This document shows positions 45,328-54,891 of a DNA stretch of 64,000 nucleotides, piece after piece. Under the pieces are notes generated by a model, which was not told where the DNA came from, searched no databases, and worked only from the letters and a program-made list of their open reading frames with translations. The stretch comes from JAFKFI01 sp963795435. GTDB lineage: Bacteria > Pseudomonadota > Alphaproteobacteria > Acetobacterales > Acetobacteraceae. A program made the translations under genes and the position numbers. The stretch lies in the NCBI GenBank assembly GCA_963795435.1, contig CAWCHV010000009.1, forward strand, positions 868,001-932,000, read 5' to 3'. Numbering within the stretch: position 1 is the first letter of the stretch; every line of letters begins with the position of its first letter.

Positions 45328-46836
45328 CTACCCGCCGGAACGCCCCGGCATCCGATGCCGAAACGCCAGTGCCTCGGCCACGTCCTGTCGCCGCACGGCC
45401 TCGGCGCCGGCAAGGTCCGCGATGGTGCGGGCGACGCGCAGGGTGCGCGTATAGCCGCGCGGCGACAGGCGCAGCCGGTCCATCGCCTTTTCGGCCAACT
45501 CCTGCGCCTCTCCGGCGATGGCGAGGTCGCGGGCCTCGGCCTCGGCGTTGCTCGCCGGCCCCTCGTCGCCGTAGCGGCCGCGCTGCGTCTCGCGTGCGTG
45601 GCCGACGCGCGCGGCGACCACCTTGCTGCACTCGCCGGACGGCGCGCGAGCCAGTTCGGCGGCAGAGGCCGGCTGTACTTCCACCGTGAGATCGACGCGA
45701 TCGAGCAGGGGGCCGCTGATGCGGTTCTGATAATCCTCCCCGCAACGCGGCGCCCGGCCGCATTCGCGTGCCGCGTCTCCGAGATAGCCGCAGCGGCACG
45801 GGTTCATCGCCGCGATGAGTTGGAAACGGGCCGGGTAGGTGACGTGGGCGGTGGCGCGCGAGACCGTGGTGCGGCCGGATTCCATCGGCTGGCGCAGCGC
45901 CTCCAATGCCTGCTTCGGAAACTCCGGCATCTCGTCGAGGAACAGCACGCCGCGATGGGCCAGCGACACCTCGCCCGGACGTGCCCGCTGGCCGCCGCCG
46001 GTCAGTGCGGCCTGTGACGCGCTGTGGTGCGGCTCGCGGTAGGGCGGGCGCATCACCAGTCGGCCGCCGTCGAGCATCCCGGCGACGCTGTGGATCATGC
46101 TGACCTCCAGCGCCTCGCGCGGCGTGAGGTCCGGCAGCAGCGCGGGCAGGCGTGCGGCGAGCATCGACTTGCCCGCGCCCGGCGGGCCGATCAGCAGCAG
46201 GTTGTGGCCGCCCGCCGCCGCGATCTCCAGCGCGCGCCGGGCGGTCTCCATGCCCTTCACCTCGGCGAGGTCGGGACCGGCCGGAACCTCGGCGGCGCCC
46301 GCCGGCTCCGGCGGGGCGAGCACCTGGGTGCCGCGGAAATGGTTGATCAGCGACAGCAGATCGGTCGGCGCCAGCACCTCGATGCGTCCCGCCCAAGCCG
46401 CTTCACCACCTTGGGCGCCCGGGCAGATCAGCCCGAGATCGCGCGCCGATGCGCCGATCGCCGCCGGCAGCACGCCCGCGACCGGGTTCAGCGAGCCATC
46501 GAGCGAAAGTTCACCCAGGGCAGCGAACCCGCCGACCTCCTCGCGCGGCAGCACCTCCATCGCCGCCAGCACGCACAGCGCGATGGGCAGGTCGAAATGG
46601 CTGCCTTCCTTCAGCAGGTCGGCGGGCGCGAGATTGATGAGCACCCGCTTGGGCGGCAGCGCCAGCCCCATCGCCGTCAGCGCCGCCCGCACCCGCTCGC
46701 GCGCCTCCCCCACCGCCTTGTCGGGCAGCCCGACCACCAGGAAGGCAGGCAGCCCGGAGGAGATCTGCACCTGCACCTCCACCGGCATCGCCTCAATGCC
46801 GGAGAAGGCGAAGGACTGGATTCGGGCGATGGTCAT
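45328..46836 (-). CDS. yifB: YifB/ComM family AAA+ ATPase
   Basis: 502 residues. N-terminal ChlI-like domain (ISSGLPAFLVVGLPDKAVGEARERV), Walker A GPPGAGKS at 217-224, Walker B region GVLFLDEMPEF, CRCGYLGD and a C-terminal SPRGYTRTLRVARTIADL. ComM is a helicase-like enzyme that extends branches during natural transformation; in non-competent species it is usually called YifB. No competence genes adjoin it. The ribosome site is weak. Confidence 0.93.
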   Translation of the reverse strand: MTIARIQSFAFSGIEAMPVEVQVQISSGLPAFLVVGLPDKAVGEARERVRAALTAMGLALPPKRVLINLAPADLLKEGSHFDLPIALCVLAAMEVLPREEVGGFAALGELSLDGSLNPVAGVLPAAIGASARDLGLICPGAQGGEAAWAGRIEVLAPTDLLSLINHFRGTQVLAPPEPAGAAEVPAGPDLAEVKGMETARRALEIAAAGGHNLLLIGPPGAGKSMLAARLPALLPDLTPREALEVSMIHSVAGMLDGGRLVMRPPYREPHHSASQAALTGGGQRARPGEVSLAHRGVLFLDEMPEFPKQALEALRQPMESGRTTVSRATAHVTYPARFQLIAAMNPCRCGYLGDAARECGRAPRCGEDYQNRISGPLLDRVDLTVEVQPASAAELARAPSGECSKVVAARVGHARETQRGRYGDEGPASNAEAEARDLAIAGEAQELAEKAMDRLRLSPRGYTRTLRVARTIADLAGAEAVRRQDVAEALAFRHRMPGRSGG

Positions 46837-46933
46837 GCGGGCGGGGCGATCTTTGCAACCATAGGGATTGCGGAATACCCCATCATGCGCGCTGTAGTCG
46901 AGATGAGTTCAACCTTTCGGCGATCTTATCCCC

Positions 46934-47968
46934 TCACCCGGCGCCGAAGCCGCCGATGAAACGCTCCAGCAACCGCCCGAGCACGTCCACATTGTAGCCG
47001 CCCTCCTGCACGATCGCCGTCGGCAGCCGCACCGCGCCAATCGCTTCTCCGGCGCGTGAAAACCCGTCCGCCGTCACCGAGAGCGCACTCAGCGGCTCGT
47101 CCTTGGAGGCGTCGAAGCCGAGGCTGACCACCAGAGCCTCGGCGCCGAAATCGCGGGCGGCGTTGACGCCCTGGGTCACGGCTTCGAGCCAGCCGGGATC
47201 CCCGGTGCCGAGCGCCAGCGGCAGATTCAGGTTGCAACCCGCGCCGGCGTCCTTGCCGCGCTCCCCGGCGCGGCCGGTGAACCAGGGATAGTAGCCGTCG
47301 GGGTCGCCATGCACCGAGACGAACAGCACGTCGCCGCGCTCCCAGAAGATGCCCTGGGTGCCGTTGCCGTGGTGGCTGTCGATGTCGAGGATCGCGACCC
47401 GCGCGGCGCCGCTTGCACGCAGCCGCTCGGCGGCCAGCGAGGCGTTGTTGACATAGCAATGACCACCGGCGCGGGCCGGATAGGCGTGATGCCCCGGCGG
47501 ACGCGCCAGCGCGTAGGCGCTGCGTCCCGCCGCCGCCTCTTCGGCCGCCGCCAGCGCGCAGCCCGCCGCCGCCTCGATCGCCGGCCAGGAGTCCTTGCCG
47601 ATCGGGCAGGCCGCGTCGGACATGTACCAACCCGCCTGACCGGCGATGCCCTCGGGCCGACGGGCGCCGTTGCGGATCATCTCGGGGCTCGGATGGATGT
47701 TGGCGACGATCTCCGGTCCCGCGTCGGACTGCGCCGCCCAGACCGCGTGGCCGTCGGCCAGGAAATCCAGATAATCGGGTGTGTGGACGCTCAGCATCGC
47801 GGTGCGCTCCGCGGTCGGCGCGGCGACGATGTCGAGACCGAGCGACCGGCAGCCTTCCAGCAAGGCTTCGGCGCGCGCGGGGATCTCGAAATTCGGCCGG
47901 GGTTGGCCGCGCAGCAGGAAGAATCGCGGCGTGTGCGCCAGTTGTGTCGGGTTCCAGAACGCCTTCAT
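46934..47968 (-). CDS. Histone-deacetylase-family amidohydrolase (acetylpolyamine type)
   Basis: 344 residues. Zinc and catalytic motifs: RPPGHHAYPARAGGHCYVNNASLAA, VAILDIDSHHGNGTQGIFW and EGGYNVDVLG. The DIDSHHGNGTQ form is typical of bacterial class II deacetylases, which act on acetylpolyamines or other acetylated amines. Start at 47968 gives the family N-terminus MKAFWNPTQLAHTP; an open extension to 48370 is antisense to the neighbour. Divergent from the M81 peptidase gene with 53 bases between, so probably co-regulated. Confidence 0.9.
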   Translation of the reverse strand: MKAFWNPTQLAHTPRFFLLRGQPRPNFEIPARAEALLEGCRSLGLDIVAAPTAERTAMLSVHTPDYLDFLADGHAVWAAQSDAGPEIVANIHPSPEMIRNGARRPEGIAGQAGWYMSDAACPIGKDSWPAIEAAAGCALAAAEEAAAGRSAYALARPPGHHAYPARAGGHCYVNNASLAAERLRASGAARVAILDIDSHHGNGTQGIFWERGDVLFVSVHGDPDGYYPWFTGRAGERGKDAGAGCNLNLPLALGTGDPGWLEAVTQGVNAARDFGAEALVVSLGFDASKDEPLSALSVTADGFSRAGEAIGAVRLPTAIVQEGGYNVDVLGRLLERFIGGFGAG

Positions 47969-48021
47969 GGTCGCCTCGTCGGTTCCATGCTGTAGGCTTA
48001 CCTCGGAAACGGGGGGACGGC

Positions 48022-49530
48022 ATGAGCCTGCGTATCGCCATCGGCGGCTTCCTGCACGAGAGCCATTCATTCGCGCCACGCCCCGCGACCTGGGCGGATT
48101 TTCTGCGACCCGGTGGGTTTCCGCCGCTGCAACAGGATGGGCTCGTGGCCGCGCTGCGCGGGACCTCGGTGCCGAGCGCCGGCGCGATCGCCGTCGCCGA
48201 GGAACCGGGTGCCGCGCTGGTGCCGCTCGCATGGGCCGTCGCCAACCCCGCGGGGCCGGTGCAGGACGAGGCGTTCGAGCGCATCGCCGCGCTGATCGGC
48301 GCTGGCCTGTCGCGCGCCTTGCAGGAGGCGCCGCTCGACGGCGTGTATCTCGACCTGCATGGCGCCGCATTGGCCGAGAGCTATCCGGACGCGGAGGGCG
48401 AGCTGCTGCGCCGGGTGCGGGCGATCGTCGGGCCGCGCCTGCCGCTGACCATCAGCCTCGACCCGCACGCCAACCTCACGGCGCGGATGGTGGCACTGGT
48501 GGACGCGGCGGTGCCGTATCGCACCTACCCCCATGTCGACATGAAGGACGCCGGCGCGCAGGCGATGCGTCTGCTGCTGGCGCGCATCCGGCGCGGCACG
48601 CCGTGGGCGCGGGCTTTCCGGCAGCTCGATTTCTGGATACCGATCACCAGCCAATGCACCCTGGTCGATCCGATGAGGGCGGTGCTGGCGGAGCGTTCGG
48701 CGCTCGCGGAGCGTGCCGGTCTCGCCGAACTCGCATTCTGCTTCGGCTTTCCCTACGCCGATTTCCCCGAATGCGGCGTCGCGGTGGCGGCCTTCGCCGA
48801 CACGCAAGCGCAAGCAGATGGCGCGGCCGACGCCTTCGTCCAGCACGTCGCCAGCCAGGAGCATGCATTCGATCTCGGCGTGATGCCGGCCGAGCAGGCG
48901 GTCGCCGAGGCGATCGGTGCCGCCGCCGGCGCGGCGCGCCCGGTGGTGCTCGCCGACACGCAGGACAATCCCGGCGGCGGCGGTTACGGCGACACCACCG
49001 GGCTGCTCGCCGAGCTGATGCGTCAGGGCGCGCGGGGTGCGGTGCTGTGCCTCATCAACGACGCCGAGAGTGCGGCCGCGTGTCACGCGGCGGGCGAGGG
49101 CGGCGAGGTGGCGCTGACCCTGGGCGGCAAGTCGGACGGGGTGCCGCTGCCATGCACCGCGCGGATCGAGCGGATCACCGACGGCCGCTTCACCCTCACC
49201 GGGCCGATGGGCGCCGGCAATCCGGCCGATCTCGGGCCGACCGCGCTGATCGCGATCGAGCCCGGCATCCGCGTCATGGTCGTCAGCCGCAAGACGCAGG
49301 CCTACGACCAGGCCATCCTGCGCCATGTCGGCATCGAGCCGGCGGAATGCCGCATCCTCGCGCTGAAATCCTCGGTGCATTTCCGCGCCGATTTCGGCCC
49401 GATCGCCGAACGCATCATCGTCGCCGCCGCGCCCGGACCCGTGGTCGCGGATTCCTCCGGGCTGCCGTTCCGCCATCTCCGCCCCGGCCTGCGGTTGCGG
49501 CCCGGCGACAACCGGACTTGGATGGCATGA
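48022..49530 (+). CDS. M81 family metallopeptidase (MlrC-like)
   Basis: 502 residues. MSLRIAIGGFLHESHSFAP is the family N-terminus; further DLHGAALAE, SLDPHANLT, YRTYPHVDM and a C-terminal VLADTQDNPGGGGYGDTTG. The named relative MlrC degrades linearised microcystin peptides, but most members hydrolyse unknown small amides. GGGGGGACGGC precedes the ATG. The stop overlaps the HAD gene (ATGA). With the divergent amidohydrolase, it suggests breakdown of an amide or acetylated amine. Confidence 0.9.
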   Translation: MSLRIAIGGFLHESHSFAPRPATWADFLRPGGFPPLQQDGLVAALRGTSVPSAGAIAVAEEPGAALVPLAWAVANPAGPVQDEAFERIAALIGAGLSRALQEAPLDGVYLDLHGAALAESYPDAEGELLRRVRAIVGPRLPLTISLDPHANLTARMVALVDAAVPYRTYPHVDMKDAGAQAMRLLLARIRRGTPWARAFRQLDFWIPITSQCTLVDPMRAVLAERSALAERAGLAELAFCFGFPYADFPECGVAVAAFADTQAQADGAADAFVQHVASQEHAFDLGVMPAEQAVAEAIGAAAGAARPVVLADTQDNPGGGGYGDTTGLLAELMRQGARGAVLCLINDAESAAACHAAGEGGEVALTLGGKSDGVPLPCTARIERITDGRFTLTGPMGAGNPADLGPTALIAIEPGIRVMVVSRKTQAYDQAILRHVGIEPAECRILALKSSVHFRADFGPIAERIIVAAAPGPVVADSSGLPFRHLRPGLRLRPGDNRTWMA

Positions 49531-50249
49531 TGGAGAGGAGCGGCCAGACGGACGCGGACGCCCTGAAGCGCCGGATAAAAGTGTGCATGTTCGATCAGTA
49601 CGGCACGATCGTGGACATGCAGATGGGGCTGTGGGAGGTCGCGGTCGATTTCCTCAAGGCGAAGGGCTGGACGGGAAATGCGTATTCCTTCGTCACCTGG
49701 TGGCGACGGACGCATTTCGAGAACTCGATGATCGACGCGCTGCTCGGCCAGCGCCACACCTCTTATCGCGAGATCGGTCATTTGTCCGTTCGCCAGGTGA
49801 TGCAGCGGGCCGGCATCCGCCACACCGAGGAGGAGGTGCGTTTTCTCGTCGGCTGCATAGAGCGGCTCAAGCCGTTCCCGGAGGTGCCGGCGGCCCTCGA
49901 CCGGCTGCGCTCGCGCTACCGGCTGGTGGTCCTGTCGAACGGCGATCCCGACATGCTGGAGGCGGCGCGCGCGCATCATGGCATTGCGTTCGATGCACTG
50001 ATCTCGGCGGCGGCGGGAAACGCCTTCAAGCCGCACGTCGCGACCTACACCAAGGCCGCCGAGATTTGCGGCGTCGCGCTGGACGAGGTGCTGTTCGTCG
50101 CCAACCACGAGTTCGACTGCGTCGGCGCCAAGGCCGCCGGGATGCGCGCGGCGTTCATCGATCGCCGCCGCCGGCCGTTCGCCGCGTGGCGGCACCAGCC
50201 CGACCTGATCGTGGCGAGCATGACGGAGCTCGCCGAGCTGATCGCGTAG
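49527..50249 (+). CDS. HAD hydrolase, haloacid dehalogenase type II
   Basis: 240 residues. Motif I CMFDQYGTIVDMQ with the nucleophilic Asp, motif II VVLSNGDPDML, the Lys in NAFKPHVATYTK, and VLFVANHEFDCVGAKAAGM. The Asp-x-Tyr form of motif I matches the L-2-haloacid dehalogenase group rather than phosphatases. Substrate unknown. Starts inside the M81 peptidase stop, so co-translated with it. Confidence 0.88.
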   Translation: MMERSGQTDADALKRRIKVCMFDQYGTIVDMQMGLWEVAVDFLKAKGWTGNAYSFVTWWRRTHFENSMIDALLGQRHTSYREIGHLSVRQVMQRAGIRHTEEEVRFLVGCIERLKPFPEVPAALDRLRSRYRLVVLSNGDPDMLEAARAHHGIAFDALISAAAGNAFKPHVATYTKAAEICGVALDEVLFVANHEFDCVGAKAAGMRAAFIDRRRRPFAAWRHQPDLIVASMTELAELIA

Positions 50250-50315
50250 GGCGCGCTTGACAGCGCCGGGGCGGATGGCGCGCGATGCCGGGGTCGCAAC
50301 GCGGGAGGAATTGCC

Positions 50316-50729
50316 ATGCCGGAAGGTGTTGCCGTGGCGCGGAGGCGCCTGCTGGCCGACGAGCCCTCGCCGCCGTCGGTCTATCTCAAGGTGGGCGAGA
50401 TGCCGTGGGAGGAGACGAAGTTTCCAGGCATCCGCATGAAGGTGCTCTACGCCGAGCCCGATTCCGGCATGTCCACCATCCTGTTCAAGCTGGAACCGGG
50501 CGCCGAGATCCCGCTGCACGAGCATCGGGCGGTGGAGCAGACCTACGTGCTCGAAGGCCGCTTCGTCGACGACGAGGGCGAGGCGCTCCCCGGCGAGTTC
50601 GTCTGGCGCCCGGCCGGCAACACGCACGTCGCGCGGGCGCCGGAGGGCGCGCTTCTCCTTGGCATCTTCCTCAAGCCCAACTATTTCGCCGGCGGGGAGA
50701 AATTCTTCACCGAGGACGGGCGAGAGTAG
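50316..50729 (+). CDS. Cupin (ChrR-like) protein
   Basis: 137 residues, one cupin domain: ILFKLEPGAEIPLHEHRAVEQTYVLEGRF with the HxH...E metal site and WRPAGNTHVARAPEGALLLGIFLKPN in the second half. Small enzyme or binding protein of unknown substrate. GGGAGGAATTGCC precedes the ATG, 66 bases after the HAD gene, so it may close that operon. A nested inverted repeat follows. Confidence 0.88.
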   Translation: MPEGVAVARRRLLADEPSPPSVYLKVGEMPWEETKFPGIRMKVLYAEPDSGMSTILFKLEPGAEIPLHEHRAVEQTYVLEGRFVDDEGEALPGEFVWRPAGNTHVARAPEGALLLGIFLKPNYFAGGEKFFTEDGRE

Positions 50730-50758
50730 AGCCATTTCCGATAGACCGTCAGCCTACC

Positions 50759-50844
50759 CCGTCATGGTCCGCGAAGGCGAACCATCCACGACTTTCTCGG
50801 CGCCGCAAAGTCGTGGGGGACCGTGACAAGCACGGGCATGACGG
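50759..50844. repeat. Nested inverted repeat after the cupin gene
   Basis: Outer arms CCGTCATG (50759-50766) and CATGACGG (50837-50844); inner arms CCACGACTTT (50786-50795) and AAAGTCGTGG (50807-50816), both perfect. This is the form of a mobile palindromic intergenic element. It lies between convergent genes and could terminate transcription. Unrelated in sequence to the other palindromic family here. Confidence 0.7.
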
Positions 50845-50864
50845 TGAGAGAATGGGGTGACGGT

Positions 50865-51188
50865 TTACCTGATACCGCGCTGCTCACCCGGAGCCCAGCG
50901 GCTGTTCGCCTCGGCCCAGTGGCGCAGCCGGGTTGATTGCTGCTGCAGTCCTATTAGCCTGGTCCGCAACGCGGTGAGCCGCGACCGATAGAGACCGAGG
51001 TTATCCTCGATTGAACGGGAGGCGCCGCCAAGAGCCTCGATCGAGCCGCGCCAGGCGGCGATGGCCTCGCGCTGACTGTCCAGTGCCGCCTGCAGTTCGG
51101 CGAGGGCCGTGCTCAGCCGGGGGTCGGAAGACGGCGGGCTCCGGTGTCGGCCGGGAAAGGCGATGATCTCGGCGCCTGATTGCGGCAT
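50865..51188 (-). CDS. Small coiled-coil protein of unknown function
   Basis: 107 residues from the ATG at 51188 (GGAG eight bases upstream); 51206 is another possible start. A short AEIIAFPGRHRSP lead is followed by LAELQAALDSQREAIAAWRGSIEALGG and DNLGLYRSRLTALRTRLIGLQQQSTRLRHW, a helical coiled coil. No signal peptide or membrane segment. No family recognised. The open frame further upstream is unlikely to be coding. Confidence 0.55.
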   Translation of the reverse strand: MPQSGAEIIAFPGRHRSPPSSDPRLSTALAELQAALDSQREAIAAWRGSIEALGGASRSIEDNLGLYRSRLTALRTRLIGLQQQSTRLRHWAEANSRWAPGEQRGIR

Positions 51189-51279
51189 CTCGGAAGCTCC
51201 GAACATTGCGATCGGGTTAACAAACCATGAATCGCACCCGCTGACCAGGAGGAAGTCTAAAAAATGATATACCCCCTGG

Positions 51280-51609
51280 CTACTGATGTGAGCCCACCGG
51301 TTCGCCATCCGCCAGGACGTTGATCGTCGGCCCGCGCGCGTTCCAGCGGTATTGGTGCGTGCTGTTGCACTGGGCATGTTCGTCGGCGCAGCGCGATGCG
51401 CCCATTCCGGCGAGCCGGCCGCCGCCAGCATAAACCGGGCAATAGCGCTCCTCGATCTGACCGCAGGTCAATTGCCATCTGGCATCGTTGGGCGGCGGGT
51501 TCTTGGACGTGGACTGCGGCGGCTGCGGGCAGGACGCAAAACCTGCCATGCAGCTCAACGGCAGAATTGCTCGAGGCGCCGAAGGCTTGATGTTCGGGCT
51601 TGCCTTCAT
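51280..51609 (-). CDS. Possible small cysteine-rich secreted protein
   Basis: Up to 109 residues. After a short lead, AILPLSCMAGFASCP looks like a lipobox or the end of a signal peptide, followed by QLTCGQIEERYCPVYAGG and RCADEHAQCNSTHQYRW, giving several paired cysteines. No family recognised and no strong ribosome site, so this is tentative. It faces the large repetitive protein gene across 276 bases that hold no other gene. Confidence 0.4.
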   Translation of the reverse strand: MKASPNIKPSAPRAILPLSCMAGFASCPQPPQSTSKNPPPNDARWQLTCGQIEERYCPVYAGGGRLAGMGASRCADEHAQCNSTHQYRWNARGPTINVLADGEPVGSHQ

Positions 51610-51885
51610 ATCGGATGCGGTCTGATCCATTTGAGCCAATTCAGGAACGAACTGCAAGTTCCTAGACCGCTCCGTCGGCGTCCCTGACTGGACATTGGAG
51701 CTAGGCCAAAGGAGGTCGTAGATCGAAAGACATGTTGCCCGCCACCACCGGTATCCGGCAAGCATAGGTCTGGTTTCCGTCCTGGGCGCGGACGGGGGCA
51801 TCGCCCTGAAGGGCATGGCGCGGGGACCACCGAGCATCGGGAAGAAAGCGCCCGCGCAATGACGCGGGCAGGAGACACCCGTTCT

Positions 51886-54800
51886 ATGGCCAGAACGATC
51901 AGCAGCGCGACGACCGGGCCCATTCGGCTCGGCACGAGCGACAACCCGCTTAGCGTCACCAGCACCGGCCAGGTCACTTCCACCGGCACCGCAGACGGCA
52001 TTGACGGTTCGGCTGGCACCGTCTGGAGCATCACGAACGCCGGCACCATCAGCGCCGCGACCGGCTTCGGCATCTATCTGTCCGGCGCGGGAGTGGTGAA
52101 TTCCGGCGGGATGATCACCGGCGAGGACGGGGTCATCATCCACGGCGGCGGCAGCGTGACCAACACCGGGTTGATCAAGGCGGTCGGCGCCGTCGGCGGC
52201 GGCGCGTGGGTCGGCGCTGGCGTGTTCCTAACCGGTGCAGCCGGCACCGTCAGCAATGGCGGCACCATCAACGGCCAGGCTTACGGCGTGGCGGTGGATG
52301 CTGGCGGATTGGTCACCAACACCGGCAGCATCATCGGCGGCGAGGATGGCGTCCGTTTCTACGGGCTCGGGACGATGATCAATTCCGGCAGCGTCGTCGC
52401 CACGGCGGACGACGGGGTCGGCCTGCACAGCGGTGGCAGTGTCGCGAACCTCGCGGGTGCTTCGATCGTTCTCCAGGGCACCCAGGGCGCCGCTATCTAC
52501 ACCGGTAACGGGGTCGGCACCGTCACGAATTCCGGGGCTGTCTCGGGGATCGACTATGGCGTTGACGCCGCCGGCGGCGGCAGTGTCACCAACAATGCCG
52601 GGGGGAATATCACCGGCCACCGCGGCGTGAACATCCAGGGCGGTATCGGCACCGTCAACAATAGCGGCATCATCAGCGGACCGAATGATTTCGGGGTCGG
52701 TCTGTCGGCCGGCGGGCAGCTCATCAACGCCGCGGGCGGCTCGATCTCGGGATTTTGGGGCGTCGCTGTCTACAACGTCGCCGGCACGGTCACCAACAAC
52801 GGCACCATTTCCGGCACCAACCATGCCGTCAAGTTCTCCGGAAGTGGTGCGAACCGGCTCGTGATGGGCGCTACCGGGGTGCTGATCGGCGATGTCGTCG
52901 GCAGCACCGTCGGCGGCAGCAGCAACACGCTGGAGCTGGCGGGTGGCACGGGAACGCTGAGCGGCCTCTCGGGCGGTGCCGGCAGCATCACTGTGAACGG
53001 GCATAGCTCGACGTTCTCCTCCTTCAACGCGCTCGCGGTGGACGCCGGCGCCGCCTGGACGCTGACCGGCAAGAACAGCATCGCCACACTCGCCGACAGC
53101 GGCAGCCTGACCATCGCCAGCGGCGGCAGCCTGACCATTAACGGCGCGGTGGACCCTGCCAGTTCGGGCCTGTTCAGCCTGGCCGGCAACGCGGTGCTGG
53201 ATTTCGCCAATGATGTCGGGCCGGGCGTGCAGGTCGCCTTTCAGGGCCCGACCGGCGTGCTCGAACTCGCGGACATCGCCGGCGGCGTGGTGCGGCAGTT
53301 CGGCGGCGCGATCGCCGGGCTCAACGCCGGGACCAGTACCACTGTCCCGACCAACGCCGTCAACATCCAGACCACCGTTACCGGCGCCGTGCTGTCGGGC
53401 AACACGATCACCGTTGCGAACAACGCGACGACAGTGGCGACACTGGTGCTGAGCGCCGCGCCGGCCGCGGGCACCTCCGTCACCACCCGGGCGGACCCCA
53501 CGCTCGGAGGCTACGACATATTCCTTACCAGCAGCGGCAATCCCTTGCCCACGGTCACGTGGTCTCCCGCAACCGAGATCGGAGTGGAGGGGAGCGCCAT
53601 CGGCCTCGGCACCATCACGCCGGGCGGCACCGGCTTGACCTCGGTTCTGGTCAGCGGGATTCCGGTCGGCGCCACGCTGGGCGACGGGACGCATTCCTTC
53701 ACCGCCTCGGGCGGCACCACCTCGGTCAACGTGCTCGGCTGGAACTATGCCGCGCTATCCATCAAGCCGGTCGGTGACGCCAATTTCGCTCTGTCCGTGC
53801 AGGCGACCGATGGCTCGGGCAATGTGAGCGCTGCGGTCAGCGAGGCCGTCACGGTCAATCCGCTGGCGCCAAGCGTCGCGCCGGTGGCGGTATCGGGGAC
53901 CGCCGGGCAGGCGATCGCGCTCAACCTCGGCATCACCGCCAACGGCCTTGCCGGCGACGGCAACAGCCTGTCGGCGGTGACGATCGGCTCCATCCCGAGC
54001 GGCGCGACGCTGAGCAACACCAATGGCAACACGCTGACCGTCAGCGGCGGCAGCATCACGTTTTCTGCGTCGCAGATCGCGGCTGGCTTCCTCAACGGCC
54101 TGGCGATCACGCCATCGAGCGCCGGAAACTTCTCGCTGAGCGTGTCCGCCACCGAGCAGGACGCCCAGGGCAACACCAGCACCACCACCACCGCGACCGA
54201 AGCGCTGAACGTCAGCGGCAGCACCTTGCCGACGGTCACGTGGTCGCCCGCAACCGAGACCGGGGTGGAGGGGAGCGCCATCGGCCTCGGCACGATCACG
54301 CCGGGCGGCACCGGCTTGACCTCGGTTCTGGTCAGCGGGATTCCGGTCGGCGCAACGCTGGGCGACGGGACGCATTCCTTCACCGCCTCGGCCGGCACCA
54401 CCTCGGTCAACGTGCTCGGCTGGAACTATGCCGCGCTATCCATCAAGCCGGTCGGTGACGCCAATTTCGCTCTGTCCGTGCAGGCGACCGACGGCTCGGG
54501 CAATGTGAGCGCTGCGGCCGGCGAGGCCGTCACGGTCAATCCGCTGGCGCCGAGCGTCGCGCCGGTGGCGGTGTCGGGGACCGCCGGGCAGGCGATCGCG
54601 CTCAACCTCGGCATCACCGCCAACGGCCTGACTGGCGACAGCAACAGCCTGTCGGCGGTGACGATCGGCTCCATCCCGAGCGGTGCCACGCTGAGCAACA
54701 CCAACGGCAACACGCTGACCGTCAGCGGCGGCAGCATCACGTTTTCCGCGTCGCAGATCGCGGCCGGCTTCCTCAACGGCCTGGCGATCACGCCGTCGAG

Positions 54801-54891
54801 CGCCGGAAACTTCTCGCTGAGCGTGTCCGCCACCGAACAGGACGCCCAGGGTGATCCCAGGTCACCGCCACCGCAGGCACCGAAGCGTTGA
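51886..54891 (+). CDS. Giant beta-strand-repeat surface protein, first part
   Basis: About 1000 residues in this frame from the ATG at 51886, with AGGAGACACC upstream. The first 400 residues are short repeats of the type SVTNTGxIxGGEDGV / TVTNSGxISG, giving a right-handed beta-helix as in adhesins and autotransporter passengers. Residues from about 555 are two near-identical 227-residue copies of an Ig-like domain starting LPTVTWSPATE. The frame ends at 54891 only because of a one-base change near 54855. No Sec signal is visible, so export by a type I route is possible. Function in attachment or matrix is inferred. Confidence 0.75.
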   Translation: MARTISSATTGPIRLGTSDNPLSVTSTGQVTSTGTADGIDGSAGTVWSITNAGTISAATGFGIYLSGAGVVNSGGMITGEDGVIIHGGGSVTNTGLIKAVGAVGGGAWVGAGVFLTGAAGTVSNGGTINGQAYGVAVDAGGLVTNTGSIIGGEDGVRFYGLGTMINSGSVVATADDGVGLHSGGSVANLAGASIVLQGTQGAAIYTGNGVGTVTNSGAVSGIDYGVDAAGGGSVTNNAGGNITGHRGVNIQGGIGTVNNSGIISGPNDFGVGLSAGGQLINAAGGSISGFWGVAVYNVAGTVTNNGTISGTNHAVKFSGSGANRLVMGATGVLIGDVVGSTVGGSSNTLELAGGTGTLSGLSGGAGSITVNGHSSTFSSFNALAVDAGAAWTLTGKNSIATLADSGSLTIASGGSLTINGAVDPASSGLFSLAGNAVLDFANDVGPGVQVAFQGPTGVLELADIAGGVVRQFGGAIAGLNAGTSTTVPTNAVNIQTTVTGAVLSGNTITVANNATTVATLVLSAAPAAGTSVTTRADPTLGGYDIFLTSSGNPLPTVTWSPATEIGVEGSAIGLGTITPGGTGLTSVLVSGIPVGATLGDGTHSFTASGGTTSVNVLGWNYAALSIKPVGDANFALSVQATDGSGNVSAAVSEAVTVNPLAPSVAPVAVSGTAGQAIALNLGITANGLAGDGNSLSAVTIGSIPSGATLSNTNGNTLTVSGGSITFSASQIAAGFLNGLAITPSSAGNFSLSVSATEQDAQGNTSTTTTATEALNVSGSTLPTVTWSPATETGVEGSAIGLGTITPGGTGLTSVLVSGIPVGATLGDGTHSFTASAGTTSVNVLGWNYAALSIKPVGDANFALSVQATDGSGNVSAAAGEAVTVNPLAPSVAPVAVSGTAGQAIALNLGITANGLTGDSNSLSAVTIGSIPSGATLSNTNGNTLTVSGGSITFSASQIAAGFLNGLAITPSSAGNFSLSVSATEQDAQGDPRSPPPQAPKR
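53545..54851 (+). repeat. 681-base tandem duplication inside the surface-protein gene
   Basis: Copy 1 is 53545-54225; copy 2 starts at 54226 and stays nearly identical to about 54851, where they diverge (copy 2 is about 55 bases short). The period of 681 bases (227 codons) keeps the frame. Differences I see are scattered single bases, so the duplication looks recent. Confidence 0.88.

Noticed and set aside
53545..54851. Duplicated block as a mobile element
   Set aside because: No transposase or terminal inverted repeats; the unit is in frame and encodes an Ig-like domain, so internal duplication explains it.
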